From: Lutjanus erythropterus
Lineage: Eukaryota; Chordata; Actinopteri; Lutjaniformes; Lutjanidae
Assembly: GCA_020091685.1 (NCBI GenBank)
Contig: CM034609.1
Location: forward strand, 20,037,204 to 20,101,203
Direction of reading: 5' to 3'
DNA length: 64,000 nt
Shown here in pieces: positions 1 to 12,400 of this stretch (positions are counted from its first letter, which is position 1; each line of letters begins with the position of its first letter). A program made the position numbers and the translations under genes. The notes below the pieces were generated by a model, which ran no database searches, was not told the DNA's origin, and saw only the letters and a program-made list of their open reading frames with translations.

Positions 1-308
1 TTTAATTCTCGTGTTTGGGACTACATTCACGCGTCTGTGTTAGAATTACAAAGAAGACTTTCACCGCAAAGTATCGGCTACATTTTATGCCCGCATAAAA
101 ACGTGTAGATCTGTTCCCATGTGACGATAAAGTGAGTGGATCTAAACTGTTTCGACCTGTTTTTGTCTCTGAGGTAAGTGAGTTTTATCCTGCAGGATCC
201 ACCGACAGATCTCCTCTCTGACTGTGGACACTGAGGCTGAAACTCACTCAGCTTTATAGTGGGAGGCGACTTTCTACTGCAAGTGTTGACTGTAGGAGGA
301 GTGAGAGG

Positions 309-334
309 TGTGTGTGTGTGTGTGTGTGTGTGTG
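309..334. repeat. (TG)n microsatellite
   Basis: About 13 uninterrupted TG units followed by a GT/GG-rich tail. Confidence 0.95.
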
Positions 335-599
335 GTGTGGTGGTGGGGGCATTCACATGATCATCTGTTAATTTTAATCCTTAACATAATTAATGAAGGG
401 CCTCCTTATTTTCTCAAGTATATTTCTGTTAGCTGGTCATATCCTAAAAAAAAATTCAAATAATATGTTAAAGACTCAGTATAGTTCTTTTTTTATATAG
501 CTTATTTCATTTGCTTAAGGGGACTTTTATTTCCAAATGCCAAATTTATTTCCATCTGTGATACAAAAATGAATGCGTGTGTTTATCTCACCGATTTAG

Positions 600-1880
600 A
601 ACAAAGCAGACTTTCAGCGGCTAGTTTGACACAAGGGATTACAGAACTGAGGTAGATTTCTCGCTAGCTTTGGCTCCTGGCACTCCAGTGGAGTTTCCTG
701 ATGGACAGATACCTTTGGGCTGCTTTGTGCAAAAGTAACTGCTAACTGCTGCTAACTGTAGCTGCCATTGGCTAGTAAATTCAGTTAGCCCAGTTAGCTT
801 TGCTGCTGTGCCCAGGTCCATCAACCCACACACGGATCCAGTTCTGGTGCCACCGGTCCCCACCATAGACAGTATAATAAATAGTGGATGGAGCATCCAT
901 AACATCAGAAGAATCAAAAACGCACATCCAAAAACAATAAATACTGGGTGCTGGACAGAGGAACAAAAACGTCACATGTGGTGATAGTATTAAATTTCCA
1001 AAAGGAGCAGTTTCTGGTCTGCGGCCCTGTTTTTGTATTTTTGCATCCATAACATCAACCATAGGTTTCTGAAGAGCCAGAGTCAATCTCAAAGTGTGGT
1101 GTCTCTGGTCGTTGCCATCCAGGCTAAAATGGGCAAAGAGGTGGAGCTAAGTGGAGCCAAGGTGGCCGAATGAAGCGTTACCTAACGGCTACCCACACGT
1201 GATGGTTCCTCACTGTCACTCAATGCGGCCACAGCCTTAATCAGGAAAACTTTAAGCCTTGATATGATTTAAACAGGCGAGTTATATAAAAATTCATACC
1301 CCGTACAGATAACATGAAGGGGGAAATTAGCTGTAAAGACCAAAACTGTTTTTTGTATCAAGCTGTAAACATTTCTGCTGTGAAGTTGAGTATTTTAATA
1401 TGAGGGTCCATGGTTAATGACTTCTTGTTAAAGCTGCAAGTGGCCATTTGAGGAACTGCAGTTTTTGACGCCTCCGTTTGGCTTCATTATTCAGCCCCAG
1501 AGGTTGCCGCTTGTTCCCGGCCAGCATTCCCAGCATGGTCCCTGAAAAAAATCCTCCTCCAGATATACAAAACCTCCTGTGAGGGGGTTGTAAACACCAA
1601 CACCAATTCTCAGAGTCTCAGTCTGGGCAGAGTCAGCTACAGTAATAGAGCAACTAACTGCATAGCTAACAGAGCTAACTAGCTATAGTTAGTGAAAGTT
1701 AGCATTTAATTCAGCCAAACTTTCTGTCCATCAGGACACTGGGTAAATTACAGAGAATTGAGGCAGAGCAGAGTGCCAGGAATGCCAGGAGAAAACCACC
1801 TTGGTACTGTCTTCCCTGGCATCAAAGTGGCCTCCATAATTCACTGACAAGTCAGTTCTCAGTATGTGTGAGCTGAAGTT
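600..1880. repeat. Composite dispersed repeat with inverted arms
   Basis: The stretch near 660-790, read on the minus strand, runs: several GTTAGC units, CTGTCCATCAGGA, then GAGTGCCAGGA. The stretch near 1660-1800 on the plus strand has the same order: AGCTAAC/GTTAGC units, CTGTCCATCAGGA at about 1725, then GAGTGCCAGGAATGCCAGGA. Between them lie other teleost-repeat-like pieces, for example AAGCTGCAAGTGGCCATTTG at about 1432. No coding capacity was recognised. Confidence 0.5.
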
Positions 1881-3361
1881 TCCAAAACACTCTTGTGTAA
1901 ATTGCATGCTGGATCATGAATGGCTGCAAAACAAGTTGTCACAACATTACATCACAAAACCCCTCTTGTGCGTACACGTCTTAAACTCACATTTTAGGTG
2001 AGCACAAAGTAACTTTCCCTCTTCAGTAGATGAATGTGAAACCAGCCTTCAGGTGTCAACCTCTACACATACATTTTCCACAAACATTCAAGTGAAGTAA
2101 AAAAAAAAATAAACACATTTTTGAGTGAAGGGGGGACCTTCAATGCATTTTCATCTTTTGTTGACTGGATGAAAGGACGTGTCAGTGATAACATGCTTAT
2201 TTAAAGCTGTTTTCAAGTGAAAAATGTTATATTATGTTGTCTGGTGGGTTGGTTGCTGGGCTTGTTGAAATACAAGATTACAAACACAGACAAATTGGCA
2301 AAACGTTGTCTGGATCATATGATCGTTGCCTCTAGTGATCTATAACTGATAAGATGATAGTGGTGTATGACAGAGGGAATTACAGATTTCTATCTCTTAC
2401 ACACTGAATGCTTAGTTAAGACTCCTGATGTGTTCCTGCTCAGAGGAAAGAAAGTTCCAAAACTAAATTACAGAACTCAAAGATAATTGTGAATGTTTTA
2501 GATATTTTAAAAATGAAATAAAAAGATCTCTGCAAACTATGAATATCACAATCTAATAAGACAGTAACTCTGCGTGAGTTTGTGTGTTTGTGTCTCTGTT
2601 TCAGGTAATAATTTCCACAATCTGACCTGCAGTCCGTGACTCTGGCTTTTCCAAGAAAGTGAAAACATGCTTATCTTTTCTGTGAAAGATGGCTGTTCTT
2701 TCCTGAGTGTGGCATTCTGCTGCATGCGTCACCCTTACGGCTGATGCGAAGTCCACCTCCTCCCGTCCAAATGTAACGGATAACAAACACATCACATGCT
2801 CTTTATTTCGTCAAGACATGGCTTGTCTCAACCAGTGAATTACTGAACCACTGAGCTACATGTCCAGGTTCTACAAAACTAACGCCAAATGTTTTAATCT
2901 TGGGTTCCAAGTGATGTATTGAATACAGCACAGGGGTCATATTTAAATCTTTGGAATTTGTATATTTCTTTGGTACAGTAGCACTGCAGACAGAAGTGAC
3001 ATTCATGTTTCCTCTTCATGTAAAATTTTGGCGCAGATTTGGTTTCCATTATCTCGCCCGAACAGTTGAGCCATTGCACCCACTGACGCCTTTAGGTGTG
3101 GCTCCCCCGAGTGCCTTTCATTGTTGATAGTAATGGCCTCGTATATTAGCCCAGGCAGCACACAAACATGACACCATGCAGTACAGCCCCACCTACACCT
3201 GCTATTAACATGTCATCTCTTTTAAAATGCTGCACAGGTTCAATTGAAGGGCATCTGAAGGTTTGAGCACACATAGCTCATTTTGATCCTGTTATGAAAC
3301 TTTTGTATCTAAAGAGCAGTCAATCCATTTTTTCCTGCAAGGATTTTGTTGCCTGGGTTGG

Positions 3362-3531
3362 AATAGCCATTGTGGCTATTTAAACCTGGATGTAGAGTAT
3401 ATAGCCTAGCATGCCAGAAACAAGCATCCAGTTGGCCATGGCTAACAATGCTATTTGCACCAGAGAGGTGTAAATAGCCAATGTGGCTATTACAGTCAGT
3501 GTGAAGCACCAAATAGCTGCCTTGTGCCTAT
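3362..3531. repeat. Three short hairpin palindromes
   Basis: AATAGCC-ATTGT-GGCTATT at 3362-3380 and AATAGCC-AATGT-GGCTATT at 3473-3491 are perfect 7-bp hairpins of the same family. A weaker third copy (AAATAG...CTATTT) lies at about 3510-3531. Confidence 0.75.
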
Positions 3532-3589
3532 TTGGCCTAGTCTACAGCCAGGCTAGCAGCTCTGTGATGCTGTGCTGCAACAGCGGTAG

Positions 3590-4300
3590 TTTTATTTAAA
3601 TGCTAATGCTAGCAGTGCTAATATCACAGCTCTAAAACACAATATGCTATATATATATTCTATATCTATAGCTAATATGCTGATTTTTAGCAAGTATAAT
3701 GTTAACCATGTTCATCATCCTAAATTAACACATTAACATGCTAACATTTGCCAGTTAGCACAAAGTTAAAACCAAGCACAGCTGAGGGTGATGGGAATCT
3801 CATTAGTTTTGCATGTATTTCATCATGAACCAAAATACTGGACAAATTGAAAAGCTATTACATTTGATACCAAGGGGAATATAAATGTACCAAACAGGGT
3901 TGCCAGGTCTGTGTGACAAAACCAGCCCAATGGCCAAACTGGCACAGGTAGTCGGAGAGCATAGCCACATCGTATTTGTGTGCGTATGCATGTGACATGT
4001 GGCAGGTCTATGTGTGGACATGCTGATCTGGAGCCAGTTTGGTAGGATTTAGGTAGAGGTAAATGATTTTATTTCAAATGTGTGTGTGTGTATTTATGGA
4101 TAATACTGATGTAATTTGTATGCAAAATAGGTCTACCCAACAAGTGGACAAAAAATTAATTCCACAGACACACTTGAATAGCTGTCCAAGACTTGGCAAA
4201 CCTGGTACCAAATTTCATGGCAATCCATCAAGTAGCTGCTGGGATATTTCAGTCTGGACCAGAGCGGTGGACCAACTAAGAGCCTAAGAGCCACACCACT
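3590..4300. repeat. Dispersed teleost repeat (GCTAAC-rich type)
   Basis: Alternating ATGCTAACATTTGCCAGTTA-like blocks lead into CAGCTGAGGGTGATGGGAAT. Farther on comes CCAAATTTCATGGCAATCCA at about 4207. I recognise these blocks as a common noncoding percomorph repeat. It is degenerate and interrupted here. Confidence 0.5.
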
Positions 4301-5354
4301 AGCATAGCTAAAAAATAGGCTACATACCGTACGACTCAGTCTGTTGGTATTTCACTGTTGAACACACTCCCATGTCTGAATGCCATCTGTCAAGACATCT
4401 TCAAATTGTGTAACACCCCTGAGCACTAGTCATCTGAATATTTTCATGTTTGCTTTCTGCCATGTGAACACCTGTCAGGGATTACAATCACTGTGTTTGA
4501 TGCTTGCTGTGATTGGGTCACAGAGTAGCATTTATTACTCTGGCACACCCATTATGATCAACAATATTGACAGACAGACTCCTGATAGTTGATTGGTATC
4601 TGATATCAAAAAACAACATTGGGTAGGAAAACTGACCAATGTGGTCCTGGTCCCATCAGAATAAAATACAAACCAAACATTTTGGACATTTCAGAAATGT
4701 GGCATTTGTCCTCTGGATTCGGGAATTCATAGGAAGGCTGACGCACAGCGGTTGCAGCGGTGGTAAGGAATGCAGACAGACAGTTCTTTATCAACACATC
4801 ACTGGAGACAAACACCTTTTGAAACTCTTAGCATTCATGAGCCTCATGACAGGCACCTGCTTTTATGGTATAGCATACCAACAGTATGTTTCTCGCTTGA
4901 GCATGTTTGGATTCATTCTTAAGACCTATGCTAATTCAGCTTTACGGAGTGTTTAGTGTCTTTCAGTCCATTGTTTCAGTTTTACAGTGGCCAAAAGTAT
5001 GATTTCATTCACTCTTACTTACTCATTGGTTGTTCCCAGCCTCAGTGGCCAACTGTTCAGTGAAAAAGGTCTGATAAACTCACTCCACACTGCCTGTCCA
5101 ACACCACACAGCAGACAAACAACATTAGCGAATAGCTAGTGGAACACTGCAGAGAATTAAGCAGCTCAAGAGTCAGATATTTACCTCAACACAAAGCTAA
5201 AAGTAAAGTCTTTATCTGTTCCTCATTGCACTGAATACAATAACATATGCTTAGAAATATAAACACTGTATTTACGCTACAATTTTTTCAATTTTGATTT
5301 GAGGTTAAAAATTATTATATTTATTTGCTATTAATTAGTAGTTTGATACTTTAC

Positions 5355-5755
5355 TGCCAAGCGTACCCATAACATTCCCAGAACATTTCCATAACATTCC
5401 TTCCAGGTTTTGGTAGCCAGAATGTTAGATTTACATCAGTAAAACTTGTCTATAATGAGGAATGTTAACAGGAAATATTTAAATAACATTCCTGAAACAC
5501 TCATCCAATCTTCCCAGAACATTCTGGGAATGTATCAACAACAGCCTTATATATATAAAAAAAAAAAAAAAAAAAAAGTTTGCCAGTATAACATCTATGG
5601 ACCGTTATGGGGAAATGTTCAAGTAATCTTCCTACTTGAAAATGTTAATTGTTGTTCTAACATCTTGGAAACGTTAGGCAGAAATGTTCAATAAGCGTTC
5701 CCATGACGAAAAAGCAAATGTTCCCAGAGTGTTTTGGGAACCAAAACAAGTGGGT
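5355..5755. repeat. Palindrome-rich GTTCCCAGAA repeat
   Basis: Repeated units of AACATTCC and GTTCCCAGAACATT, including the near-perfect palindrome TTCCCAGAACATTCTGGGAA at about 5511-5530. A (TA)/A20 tract sits at about 5548-5577, and the 3' arm ends GTTCCCAGAGTGTTTTGGGAA. It looks like a hairpin-forming MITE or minisatellite known in fishes. Confidence 0.55.
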
Positions 5756-7189
5756 GGATGTTTCAGCTTGGATACATCTGCTGCCACCCTGTGGACATGA
5801 TGTGAGAACACTAGAGATAAAACAGCAACCTTTAGTTTCCTCTGGCTGGAAGTTAGACTCAGACAGGTTGTTAGTGGAGTTGTGTCTATTGCTGGTTTTG
5901 TTGACTTCACCTTAGAAGGAAAAAGAACAACATATCTACACATTTCCACAAGGCACTGAATGGTAATTAAGGAAAGGTTCATTTAGGTGGCAAGTCTCAA
6001 GGGTAACACTTTATGCAGGCTGTTCTCTCTTACTGTTTGTACTAATGGAAACATACTGAGTTTATTACTATAAGGCTGTTTCCCATTGTTTAAGGTTACC
6101 AAAGCTACATGGCACATATCAAGTGCATACCACTCCTGCGAATGACTCAAGCGCTCAGGCTGTTCAGGTGTTCTCCATGGAGACAGGAATGAGAGAAACC
6201 TCTCACTGGCCAACAAGCCCTGTTGACCACTCAGGACCTCTGACGCAAAACTGCAAGGAAAACAGCATCTTTTGTGGGTTGACTCTTGAATTATCGCTCA
6301 CTGTTTGACTGCAAACATAATGAAATTGAAGTCGTACTCCCTGGGAACGCTGATGATGCTAATGAGTCTGCTGCCACCCTGAGTGTGTTTACTGTGTTGA
6401 TGGAGTTCACTGTGCAAAGGTTAAAAACTGTCTTTGGTGAGGTGTGGCATGATTCCAGGCCAAAACACAACACAATAAAAGTGGGTAATGTTACACAAGT
6501 CACAGAGAAACTGCTGATCGTGATATACCGCTGCTTTGTGTGGCCTATAAACAGATTGTCACTCCCATTTGACTGGAAAATACCACTGTCCACCAGCACA
6601 CCAGCGGTGTGCCTCATTTGTTTTAGTGTCAGATGAAGTTTCTGAGTGGTAGGCCAGGTATGACTAGGAATGTCACTGTTGTTCAGCTGGCACATAGCCT
6701 TCCCCAGCAGCATATGATGATTCTTACTGGCATTGTATATACGATGGACCACCATGGGACCTTACTTCGGAAAAAATATAATAATAATGATAATAATCTT
6801 TAATTATGGGCACTTTTCAAAATGCATGTTACAAAGTCCTTCACGCAAACAAACAAATTTAAAACAGAGAAGTTGTCAAACTATATCAATGGTACTCAAG
6901 GGACAAATATTTTTTGGATCCTGTTTGAATTGTGCCATGAATTACACATATGTTAATTTTGTTGTAAAACTGTTGAAGTCTAAGACTGTGAAGATTATTA
7001 ATAAGATAAGTTGCTGAAGTTGCATAAGTGACATCAAGACTTTCTTCATTCAAAAGCTAGTGTTTACCACTCAAGCTACGACGTCTGTGAGTGTTAGATT
7101 GACAACCGTATGTAATTTGTGAGACTCTTTGTCTCTTTCCACTGACTGCCATTCATTTTTTTCTGATTTGAAGTCTCATTGGGGAGCCA

Positions 7190-7450
7190 TAGCCATAGCA
7201 CCACTTTTGTTAAACTGACAGGTGCCACTTTGTCTAAAACGAAGGATAAAAGACAACTAATCATTGTAGGCAGCTGCCATCAAAGTGATGAACACTGACA
7301 GCTAAGCTAGCAGGGCTAGGCATAGGGGGACCGTCCATTGTTCCGACAGCAGACAAATGTCTCATTGGACCGAAAATCCATTTTTCCGAGGGCCTTTCCT
7401 GAAAACAAAAGCCCACTGCTCCTAAGGTCTGTTGTTCTGAAAACACATTC
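7190..7450. repeat. Probable dispersed repeat with GGAACAATGG units
   Basis: Read on the minus strand it shows spaced units CAGAACAACAG, CTCGGAAAAATGG and CGGAACAATGGACGGTCCCC. It is open for 61 codons on minus, but the sequence looks like repeated nucleotide units rather than protein. Teleost repeat membership is inferred. Confidence 0.3.
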
Positions 7451-8449
7451 TACTTGGAGTTTTTTGCCCTTAATATTTTAGGGACATGCAATTTTTATTT
7501 ATGTATTTATTCAATGTAAAAAGTGTTAAATGCAGGTGATATGCAGTGTACTAAGCATACTTTAATTTCAGGAGTGGAATATTGTCACCAAGAATCGTCA
7601 GATGCCATTGGGGAGTGGCGTGTGTGACACTTGGAACAGGAGTGCCATACTGGTCTTAAGTGCCAGTGATTCATTTCATTAATTGTGCCTGTTCCCCCTG
7701 ACACTCAAACACGCTCATAAAGTAATGACTAATACTGCTGACTGGAATTCAAGATCACCATTGCAGCTCCCTCTGTGCATGTAATTCATTTTTTATACAG
7801 AACTTTCACATTTAGTCCACATTTAGTTCAAGGTCACAGAAAAAGGGGACATATTCTCCAACAGACCAATGCATTATACTGATTTGGTGTCACAGTGACA
7901 GTAGTGTCCAACCACCAACACAAGTGACTTTCTGCTTGTTGATGAGCTGATGATACAATGATAAAGATGATTGTAATCAAAGCAGGGTGAAACTCCTTCA
8001 GCTCGTCAGCATGGAGGCCACACTGCAGATAAGGCCTTCATCTGATGTGACCCGCACCAAGGACAGACTCAACATATTACATAGTTTACACACTCCATCT
8101 CATGGTCAATCATAGAACAGCAGGTTAAAGGAGTGTTGATGGTGAGTCATGTAGAGGTAGATGAGTGTATGCAACATGTTACTGTGTGTTAACCAATGAA
8201 CTGGACTGTACAACAGCTTTGGATTTAGTGCTTTAATATGACTGGTCATATAGTTTTGTGCACAGATGCAGCTTATATGGAACAACTGTATAAACAATTG
8301 CAATAGCTTGCAATTTCCCTCTACAGAAGTGTTGGAACAAGCCCTGTGAGATGATGGAATACTTTTTTTTTTCCAAACTTAAGCGATGAATCGGGGTTTA
8401 AAATGTTAACCACTTCATCGTTTTATCCTATCAGACATTTGTGTGAAAA

Positions 8450-8545
8450 TTTTGTTGATAATTAGTGTATTACTTTCTGAGTTATGGACAAGTGTTTTGT
8501 GAGGTCACAGTGACCTCTGACCCGCAAAATCTGATCAGTTCAGAA
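8450..8545. repeat. Dispersed repeat fragment (GAGGTCACAGTGACC type)
   Basis: Contains GTGAGGTCACAGTGACCTCT followed by CAAAATCTGATCAGTTCA, a combination common in percomorph noncoding repeats. GGTCACAGTGACC is itself a 13-base palindrome. Confidence 0.45.
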
Positions 8546-8702
8546 ATAAAAGATTATGGAACATCATCAAGAGAGATTATGGTACACCGGAGCAGGGCTG
8601 GGAGCAGCTCCAAGAGCACTTCAAAGCATTTGAGATAATGAATGAAATGAATAACTGGTTTAGGTAGAGACAAGTCTCACACAATTATATACAAAACTAT
8701 GT

Positions 8703-8708
8703 TTTATT
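8703..8708 (-). terminator. slc44a2: Polyadenylation signal of slc44a2
   Basis: AATAAA on the minus strand (TTTATT on plus), 684 bases past the TAA of exon 22b. It gives a 3' UTR of about 0.7 kb made of AT-rich sequence. Assigned by position only. Confidence 0.5.
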
Positions 8709-9391
8709 TCAAAAACATTCTCAATTCAATTCCACAAACATAAAATAAGCACTGAAGTATAACCCTATACATCAATTACAATATAAACGTAGCTTTTGTT
8801 CTCATTCATAATCCTTCTTCAAAACGGCTTGCTGATAAAAGTTGTGACACAGATTGATGAGTAACAGTTTAATGGCTTTGGTAAGGAGGTTAAATATTTA
8901 TCCAAATATAATATGATTACACACTTAAAAAGCAACAAATACAAGGATAAAAGCATGAAGCAACAACTTTAATAGATTACATTTAAGCTTACCTTCATGT
9001 AACACTTAAAAAAAATAAAACATGCTAAAATTAAGATACATCTTTAATTTAAAAAAAAAAAATCCGACATACTAAAAATGTGTTTGGATATCAACCACAT
9101 TCAAAAAAGATATGAATAATCTCCAAATTGTTTAAAGCCACAGAGGTCTAAATTGCATACCAGACTGACAAACCAATGTCTGACTCATAATACACATGAA
9201 TGAGGTGTGGGAATGAAATATTTGGCAATAAGAAAACACAAATGAATGACACTACTAACTGTCACTTGTAGGCTCCTGGTGACTGACGGCATGAGGTTCC
9301 TGTCAAAGCCCGGTTCCACTGAATAAAACCAAAGTCACATTCAGCCCACAGTCACACCTCACTGGGGCTTGTTAGTGTTTCAGAAGGTGCT

Positions 9392-9498
9392 TTACTCTGC
9401 CGGCTGGGTCTTGTTCTTCTTATTCAGGACTTTGCGGAGGCTCTCAGGCATCAGGTAGGGCCTCTCTGCGCTGCCATCGTTCCTCTCAAGATCCTCCA
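9392..9498 (-). CDS. slc44a2: slc44a2 terminal exon 22b (main C-terminus)
   Basis: A 107-base exon completing the split codon T|TG (Leu) after exon 21, encoding [20 protein letters not shown] and ending ...[13 protein letters not shown]. The acceptor is strong (pyrimidine-rich, ctctttgcag). The tail length and its Lys/Asn-rich end match the usual CTL2 C-terminus, so this is probably the default last exon. Confidence 0.92.
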
Positions 9499-12400
9499 CT
9501 GCAAAGAGAATCAATAAAATGTCATTAAACTAAGTTAATTAGAGCCACAGTTTTTTTTTTTAATCTCAAACAGTTTGAGGCAAAGTTTTTTTCTTTTTTT
9601 TTTTGCAAAATACAGACATTCTGCAGCCTAAACAGACAAGGACTTTTAAATGAGTGTCAAGCTTCACAATTAATATTCATAACTCATAAATCTGGACGAC
9701 AAATTTAACAAACGTATGTAGCTTTAATCAACAGTTTAAACAACAAGACAATCACCAACAACATGCATCAATCTCAATAGTTTAAATTCCTTCGTTTTAT
9801 GCAGTGGAGACTTGTTGCCTCCATTACTGTTCATTTAACCAACTATACTAAAAAAGTACTGAAGGCAAAACTATGTTGCTTTACTGTAAAAACAAAAAAT
9901 AATCAAAGAAATACAGTACAAAGTACAAAGCAGCTAGCCTGAATGCACCTGTTATGGTTTAGTGCTAACAGAAATAAAAGTGCATTGGTAGTGCAGCGTA
10001 CTAAACAAACAGTACTGATGACCGCAAAAACTGTAAACAATTATGTACCCTTAAAATTTTAGGTCAAAGGTGCAAACAGACCAACATTAACACTGTAAAT
10101 TAGGCACATGAACGGCTTCAAGTTTCTATTGGTGAGTGGCAGTGGGAGGAACTATTAAAAGACTAAAACGGAGTTTAGAAATGTCAGATTACCTCAGAGG
10201 AAGCTGAAGATTCATACAATTTCCAGACATTTAGATGAGAAGGTTTTCCAATGTGTTCAAGAGAACCAAAAAAACAACTACAGTACCAACATTTCAAGCA
10301 CCATGTCATTAAAATTAAGGACAAACCTGGCTGTTAACGAGAGAAACTTTCTTAACTAATTAAAATAAAGAGTCCACCATTTCATAACCTTAATCACGCA
10401 ACAAATTAGCAATGTGCAGTATTCCTGTGCACATTTTAAAGCGCTCATTCATAGAGACATGTCCTTATGTACCACTCAACTGTGAATAAAGGAAACACTG
10501 AATCCCTGCTACTTTAAGGCATTATATTCTGTAGCTGTGCTTCAGTCTGCCTCTGTGAAATGAGTAGGTTGGATGCAAAGGAGAATTATCCAATGGACAA
10601 CAACAAAGTCCTTACTGTAACTTAAGATCTTCAACTTAAAAGATCTTTTTAATTATAGTCTTTAACTATAACAGTTAAAAAAAAAACTGATGACACTTGT
10701 AAACAGTGTCTTTTCCCACAAAGCCGCTCTTCTCTAAGCTGTGTCCTCCTGAGTCTCCTGTTTTTTCAACTGGATGTCTTCATTTTCCTGTAGCTGAGCA
10801 GTGGATGAAAACGGTTCCTCAGCCTTGTTCTTCCACAGAATCTCATGGAGGGTTGAGGACATGTAATAAGGCCTTGCGGCTGAGCCATCATTGCGCTCCA
10901 GATCTTCACCTTATTGCGTGTTTGTGTATTTGTATGTGTTAATGATGGAGCAGAAAATGTGTGTTGAAATCAAGGTAAGAAGGTGTTACAGGGTCAGTAG
11001 GAAGAAGAAAGGGAAGTGGTGAATTATGGGAAGTGAGAAAAAAAAGGGGGAGAGACAAAAAGAGAAAGACAGTCAAATAGCAAGCAAGCAAAGACTCCCA
11101 CAGGCATTTCAGATCCAGTTAACAATTCAACACCAAGCAGCAGAAATGTCCACATTAACATACTGTCAGCCACAGACTGTTATTTTGGAGTGTGGCACAC
11201 CAGATTCATGCAATTTGGAATTAGTGACAGCCCGACACCAAAAGCAATGTGAGACTTGAGGAGGCGAGGAGAGTTTTGATCTTCAATTTTACACTGAGCC
11301 CTTTTTCTTCAATGCAACATATCTGCAACACTTGTTTATCTTATGTAGAGTCCATCTGTCACTTGTGTGGACAATCTGGTTATACATTGAAGTCAACAAT
11401 GGCTGAGGAGGTGCTACTTACAGAAACAGAGGAAAAGAGTGTCTACACACATGGCGTACACACTGAAGAATCCATGAGCGATGAGGTAGGAGCCAATCAC
11501 CACAGTCTGGGGATGACGACAAGAACCATACACTCACATTTCATTCATAATGCACATATATACACCAACCCTGTCGTGTTTTTGATCAGATCATGTTTTT
11601 CCTGGATATAAAAAGGACCCTCAGACTCACCAGGATGGGTACCCAATAGTAGTGGAGATTGGGAGCTGTATCCTCAAAGGCCTTCACTCTCCCAGAGAAG
11701 AAAAAGAAGGCAAAGATCCCTGTGGAAGAAAGACCACAGAAAACTCACAATTTAATTCAAAGTCAAATCATGTTAAATTCTTGGTAGATAGCTGCTATGA
11801 CATATATGATAAAGTACTTTATTAACTGCAATCACCATAGACATCCATTGTATTTCAAGTGCTTTTTCCAGTTTGCTATCCACGTTGCTGCTGTAACACT
11901 GTCAATTTTCTTCAGATATATGCCAGATGCCACAAGTAGGTGGAGGTCAGAGAAAAAAAATACTGAGAACTGTCAATTATATGCCTTTCGATTCGATTAC
12001 TGAAAGCTAAAGCTCATTTCGATCAATTTTTGATCAAATATTGAAATAGTAACACACCTACTGTATTTACACTATATTACATTCACTGTATGCAGTAAAA
12101 ACTCCATTGATATTTCAAAATGTTCAGTGCTGCCAGCTGATTAAATATACATGAGCTCATTATGATGAGATGTATAATTTAAGAGTTATATTTTGCATTA
12201 AAGTCTATGGAGGCCCATGCGGTTCCAATGTATTTATGATATAGCACCTGCATACAGTACAAAATCTAGAGAAAACTTGTTCTATGCTACACAGTGACTG
12301 ACTGAATAAGCTCATTATGGTGACACAAATCACCAGTTTGTAATGCATACAGATATGATGTTGAGATGTTAGGTGGACACATTCAGATCAGTGTTTTCAT

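Larger units (their letters stand above)
1..8690. other. Gene-free left flank
   Basis: No exon of a recognisable gene was found on either strand. Open frames here reach at most 154 codons (minus, 6291-6755), with no recognised domain. The stretch is filled by the repeats listed separately plus AT-rich single-copy-looking DNA. A donor-like GAG|gtaagt at about 170 has no supporting coding context. Confidence 0.6.

Noticed and set aside
160-180. Donor-like GAG|gtaagt suggesting the first exon of a gene at the left edge
   Set aside because: No coding frame with a recognisable product leads into it and no downstream acceptor exon was found.
6291-6755. 154-codon open frame on minus, overlapping a 116-codon frame on plus
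   Set aside because: No recognisable domain, splice context or neighbour support; both strands are open, as expected by chance in this composition.
11249-11611. 120-codon plus frame over slc44a2 exon 21
   Set aside because: Antisense to a conserved transporter exon; no independent evidence.
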